A program made the position numbers and the translations under genes. A DNA stretch of 64,000 nucleotides from Streptomyces paradoxus (GTDB taxonomy: Bacteria > Actinomycetota > Actinomycetes > Streptomycetales > Streptomycetaceae), in the NCBI RefSeq assembly GCF_014202475.1, contig NZ_JACHGV010000002.1:1-64000 (forward strand), given 5' to 3'. Below, piece by piece: positions 61,003 to 64,000 of this stretch. Position 1 is the first letter of the stretch; each line of letters begins with the position of its first letter. The notes below the pieces were generated by a model. The model was not told the DNA's origin. It saw only the letters and a list, made by a program, of their open reading frames with translations, and did no database searches.

Positions 61003-61530
61003 GTGGATCAGGACTGGGAAGACCGTGTGGCCGCCCTCTGGGACCGTCTCGACGACTACGCCGAGACGGAGGAGGACGAGGCCCGCTTCCGCGCCGACGT
61101 CGACGCCCTCGTCGGTGAACTGCCCGAGGGCAGTCCGCACGCCCCGTTCGAGCAGGCCTGCGCCTGGGACTCCACGGGCCGCTCCGACAAGGCGGTCCCC
61201 CTCTACCAGGAGGCGCTGCGGCGCGGCCTCGCCGACGTCAGCCCCTACAAGGCCCGCCGGACGAAGATCCAGCTGGCCAGCTCGCTGCGGAACACCGGCC
61301 GGGCCGAGGAGGGCGTCGCCCTGCTGACGCCCGAACTGGTCGCGCCCTCCGACGAGCTGGACGACGCCGTACGCGCCTGTCTCGCCCTGTGCCTGTCGAG
61401 TCTCGGCCGCGACCGTGAGGCCCTGGCGCTGGCCCTGGGCGCCCTGGCCCCGCATCTGCCGCGCTACCAGCGCTCCATGGCGAACTACGCCCGGCTGCTC
61501 GTGGAACCAGGGCAGCACCCGGGGGCGTGA
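61003..61530 (+). CDS. Tetratricopeptide repeat protein
   Basis: This 175-residue cytosolic protein has TPR-like helical pairs: AFEQACAWDSTGRSDKAVPL-type helices (HAPFEQACAWDSTGRSDKAV), KIQLASSLRNTGRAEEGVAL and CLALCLSSLGRDREALALAL. The first 60 residues are acidic (WDRLDDYAETEEDEARFRAD). It likely mediates protein contacts. GTG 61003 has GAGGG about 7 nt upstream. Its neighbour downstream is the sigma-like membrane protein gene, 48 bp away. Confidence 0.85.
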   Translation: MDQDWEDRVAALWDRLDDYAETEEDEARFRADVDALVGELPEGSPHAPFEQACAWDSTGRSDKAVPLYQEALRRGLADVSPYKARRTKIQLASSLRNTGRAEEGVALLTPELVAPSDELDDAVRACLALCLSSLGRDREALALALGALAPHLPRYQRSMANYARLLVEPGQHPGA

Positions 61531-61578
61531 CGCGCCGCTGCCAGGTGACCAACCACCGATTCGCTCGTTCTGCTGAAC

Positions 61579-63501
61579 GTGCAGTCACAGGATGTCGCCC
61601 AGCGCCCCGCACCCCCCTCCCCCGCCGGCCCGGTCGTGGACATCGAGCAGGCCGAGGCCGCGCTCGTCGAGCACTACCCGCGGCTCGTCCGGCTGGCCTA
61701 CCTGGTGCTGCCGCCCGGGCTGGGCCGCAGCCGCCGCGTCCTGACCGCACACGCCCTCGCCCAGCGGGCCCTCCCCCGCAACCGCACACCGGCGCCGGTG
61801 ATCCCGGCCCAGTCCACCGGCCGGGACGGTGACCCTGGCTACGCCCTGGTCCGCCTCCAAGTGCTGCGCACGGCGCTGCAGGCGGGGCTGCCGCTGACGG
61901 CGAAGGCGTGGCCGAAGAGGGCCCAGCTGCCGCCGCTGCTGCCGCACGTGTGGGGCCTGAAGCTGTTCCCGCGTTCCGGCGGCGCCGACGAACTCGCCCT
62001 GGACCAGCGGCTGTCCACCCTGTCGGGACCGGCCCGGGCCGCCTACGCGCTGCGCGGTCTGGAGCGGCTCACGGACGACGGGGTGTGCAAGGTCCTCGCC
62101 GCGGCCGGCGTCGCCGACCCGGAGGGCGCGGTGCTGGAGGCCGGCGGGATCCCCGCCCAGTACGGGCTGCTCGACTCCCCGGAGTTCGACCCCTGCTCGC
62201 TCCAGGCCCGCCCCACCGACCTGATGCGCCGCCGCCAGCACCTGAAGGCCGCGCTGGCCGCGGGTGCCGCCCTGCTGGTGTGCGGCGCGCTGCTCGGCCT
62301 GCCCGGTGAGGGCTGGGGCCCCGAAGGCGCAGCGGCACCCCCGTACGCGCGCAACCCCGCCGCGCAGGCCGCGCTGGACCCGGCGAAGCTGACCCTGGTC
62401 CCCCCTGCCGCCTGGCGCAGCTCGGCGCGCACCGACTTCTCCGTGTGGCCGGCCCGCGGCGACCTGACCGGCGACAAGGCCCTGCTGCGCCGCGCCCTGG
62501 CCGTGTGGGCCCGCCCCGGCGAGACGGTCCAGGTGTCGGCGACCCCCGGCACCCTCTCCGGCGGCCCGGCCGGACCACCCCAGCTGCTGTACGCCGGGAC
62601 GGTCGACACGGCCCGCGTGGTGATCCTCTACGACGGTCTGCGCATCGCCCGGTACGCCGAACCGAAGGACGGAACGCAGGGTGCCGCCCTCGACTTCGCC
62701 CGGGTCGACGGAGCCGGCCGGGCCGAGGCGGGCGCGGTGGTCCTGAGCCGGGCCGACGGCAACGTCCGTTATCTGACGGCCCCTTGGGTGAGGAAGGCCG
62801 GCGAGCGGGACCTGATGAAGCCGGGTTCCGGCGCGATGGACCTCACGCTCACCGACGGTGTGACCGCTCCCCTGGCCAGCCCGGCCCTGCGGTCCGGCCC
62901 CTGTACCTCGTGGAACGTGCTGCAACTGACCGACGGCGCCGGGACGCGGCTGCTGACGGACCTCGGCGAGCTCGTCCCGGCCCGGCTCACCACCGGACGG
63001 CCGGGCTCCCCGCGCGAGGTGTCGGGTGCCGCGGCGCTGCGCACCTGGCAGCCGTTCGCCTGCTCGCTGGGCACGGTTCGCTCGGCCGGGGTGCGGAGCG
63101 TCAACGCCTGGGCGTTCAATCAGCAGCCGCTGCCCGACGCGAGCGGATCGGCGGCGTGGGTGTGCACGCGGGCCGAGACCTGGCGGGGCGGCGGGGCGCG
63201 GGTGCTGGCGCAGTTCCACACGCCGGGCGGGGCGTACGGGGCGACGGCGACGCAGGCCGAGAACGTACCGGCGTGCGGGGCTCGTGACCCGTATGTGCTG
63301 GCCGGGGTGCTGTGGAAGTCGAAGGGCGGCGACTGGTACCTGCTGGCCGCGGGGAGCCGGGAGACCGCGTCGATCCGGGCGACGGGCGGCGTGGAAGGGG
63401 CCGCGCGGAACAGTCTGCTGACCGTGCCCGCCGAGCAGGGAGCGCAGGCTCAGCTCAAGGGCACCCTGAAGGACGGGCGTTCACTGCGCGGACTGCGCTG
63501 A
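61579..63501 (+). CDS. Membrane protein with sigma-factor-like cytoplasmic domain
   Basis: The 640-residue protein has a cytoplasmic part (1-215) that reads like a degenerate ECF sigma factor: region 2-like EQAEAALVEHYPRLVRLAYL near 24-45 and region 4-like LDQRLSTLSGPARAAYALRG ... DDGVCKVLAAAGV near 140-185. A transmembrane helix follows at ~223-240 (LAAGAALLVCGALLGL), then ~390 extracytoplasmic residues of beta-rich sequence with few Cys and no known motif. The -35/-10 reading residues of a real sigma factor are not conserved enough to claim function. GTG 61579 lacks a clear Shine-Dalgarno. Confidence 0.8.
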   Translation: MQSQDVAQRPAPPSPAGPVVDIEQAEAALVEHYPRLVRLAYLVLPPGLGRSRRVLTAHALAQRALPRNRTPAPVIPAQSTGRDGDPGYALVRLQVLRTALQAGLPLTAKAWPKRAQLPPLLPHVWGLKLFPRSGGADELALDQRLSTLSGPARAAYALRGLERLTDDGVCKVLAAAGVADPEGAVLEAGGIPAQYGLLDSPEFDPCSLQARPTDLMRRRQHLKAALAAGAALLVCGALLGLPGEGWGPEGAAAPPYARNPAAQAALDPAKLTLVPPAAWRSSARTDFSVWPARGDLTGDKALLRRALAVWARPGETVQVSATPGTLSGGPAGPPQLLYAGTVDTARVVILYDGLRIARYAEPKDGTQGAALDFARVDGAGRAEAGAVVLSRADGNVRYLTAPWVRKAGERDLMKPGSGAMDLTLTDGVTAPLASPALRSGPCTSWNVLQLTDGAGTRLLTDLGELVPARLTTGRPGSPREVSGAAALRTWQPFACSLGTVRSAGVRSVNAWAFNQQPLPDASGSAAWVCTRAETWRGGGARVLAQFHTPGGAYGATATQAENVPACGARDPYVLAGVLWKSKGGDWYLLAAGSRETASIRATGGVEGAARNSLLTVPAEQGAQAQLKGTLKDGRSLRGLR

Positions 63502-63547
63502 CCCGGGCGGATTCCGGGCCCGCGCGGTGAGGCCAGGAGAACCCCAT

Positions 63548-63589
63548 GATCGATCCGGCCCGTTCGAGGCCGGAATCGATCGGTAAGGT
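63548..63589 (+). promoter_or_regulatory. Operator-like palindrome and -10 of terminal TetR gene
   Basis: GATCGATCCGGCC (63548-63560) and GGCCGGAATCGATC (63568-63581) are inverted copies apart from one extra A in the right arm. TAAGGT (63584-63589) is the likely -10, 6 nt before the ATG. The palindrome covers the expected -35 and spacer, as in auto-repression by TetR. It could also act as the terminator of the upstream gene, whose stop is 47 bp away. Confidence 0.6.
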
Positions 63590-63595
63590 GTTCGC

Positions 63596-64000
63596 ATGAC
63601 TATCGGGGTTCGCCGCAGAATGGGAGTCGAGGAGCGGCGGCAGCAGTTGATCGGCGTCGCCCTCGAACTGTTCAGCCGCCGCTCGCCCGACGAGGTCTCC
63701 ATCGACGAGATAGCGTCGGCCGCGGGCATCTCACGCCCGTTGGTCTACCACTACTTCCCCGGCAAACTCAGCCTGTACGAGGCGGCGTTGCAGCGGGCCT
63801 CGGACGATCTGGCGGCACGCTTCGTGGAGCCGCACGAGGGTCCGCTGGGGGCGCGGCTGCTGCGCGTGATGCACCGCTACTTCGACTTCGTGGACGAGCA
63901 CGGGCCCGGTTTCTCCGCCCTGATGCGCGGCGGTCCGGCGGTCGGCTCCTCGACGACCAACGCGCTCGTCGACTCCGTACGGCAGGCCGCGTATGTCCAG
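63596..64000 (+). CDS. TetR-family regulator, partial
   Basis: The gene starts ATG 63596 and runs off the window after 135 codons. The N-terminal helix-turn-helix is complete (RRQQLIGVALELFSRRSPDE ... IDEIASAAGISRPLVYHYFP), followed by helices of the ligand domain (RLLRVMHRYFDFVDEHGPGF). There is no Shine-Dalgarno; TAAGGT ends 6 nt before the start, a leaderless-type context. The palindrome just upstream is a candidate operator for self-repression. The target genes are outside the window. Confidence 0.88.
   Translation, partial: MTIGVRRRMGVEERRQQLIGVALELFSRRSPDEVSIDEIASAAGISRPLVYHYFPGKLSLYEAALQRASDDLAARFVEPHEGPLGARLLRVMHRYFDFVDEHGPGFSALMRGGPAVGSSTTNALVDSVRQAAYVQ

Overview
This window is chromosomal DNA of a Streptomyces species. 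The GC content is very high with strong G/C bias at third codon positions. The gene set is typical of the genus: two glutamine synthetases behind GlnR-type boxes, PspA with PspAA and PspAB, an NsdA-like regulator, a two-lipoyl-domain E2 and homodimeric AceE. From memory, the order matches the S. coelicolor core region around SCO2158-SCO2223. The first ~130 bases are poly-G/poly-C, probably a contig-end artefact. I see no rRNA, tRNA, CRISPR array, transposase or prophage.

Region 1 (0.1-5.4 kb): adenosine kinase, a small leaderless ORF, a membrane-anchored acidic protein, the Fe-S carrier ErpA and quinolinate synthase NadA, whose promoter is surrounded by inverted repeats. Region 2 (5.4-14.2 kb, all minus strand): an envelope-oriented block that in transcription order is pspA, pspAA, sensor kinase, LuxR-type regulator, AcrB-type RND transporter, and a Ser/Thr kinase with a beta-propeller-like sensor. 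Region 3 (14.5-22.4 kb): a DUF3043 protein, two methyltransferases (one with a CTG start and an in-frame palindromic repeat), and dispersed late cobalamin genes (cobU fused to a degenerate metallo-beta-lactamase fold, cobT, cobS). Between cobS and pepA lies a decayed remnant of a small operon.

Region 4 (23-43 kb): leucyl aminopeptidase, dihydrolipoyl dehydrogenase (E3), the E2 acyltransferase, a GntR regulator and pyruvate dehydrogenase E1, followed about 9 kb later by lipB and lipA. The parts of the lipoate-dependent 2-oxoacid dehydrogenase and the enzymes that lipoylate it therefore lie close together. Regulators, a MarP-like protease, a peptidoglycan amidase, a GNAT enzyme, a TIGR01777 epimerase and an FAD oxidoreductase lie between them. 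Region 5 (43-54.5 kb): nitrogen metabolism with three GlnR-type boxes (ahead of a 67-residue protein gene, glnA and glnII). They flank htpX-pspAB, a hydrolase-kinase fusion, and a deletion scar joining truncated TetR and aldo/keto reductase genes. Region 6 (54.5-64 kb): a receiver-less winged-helix protein, a two-component system, two secreted proteins of unknown role (DPBB-like and DUF1996), a lipoprotein, a TPR protein, a membrane protein whose cytoplasmic half looks like a degenerate ECF sigma factor, and a partial TetR gene.

Two features recur. About eighteen genes have no Shine-Dalgarno sequence but carry a TAnnnT-like -10 element 6-8 nt before the start codon, which suggests leaderless mRNAs. 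Two families of dispersed palindromic or GC-rich repeats sit mostly just downstream of genes. The envelope-stress genes (pspA, pspAA, pspAB, htpX) and the two unusual fusion proteins are the best candidates for new biology.
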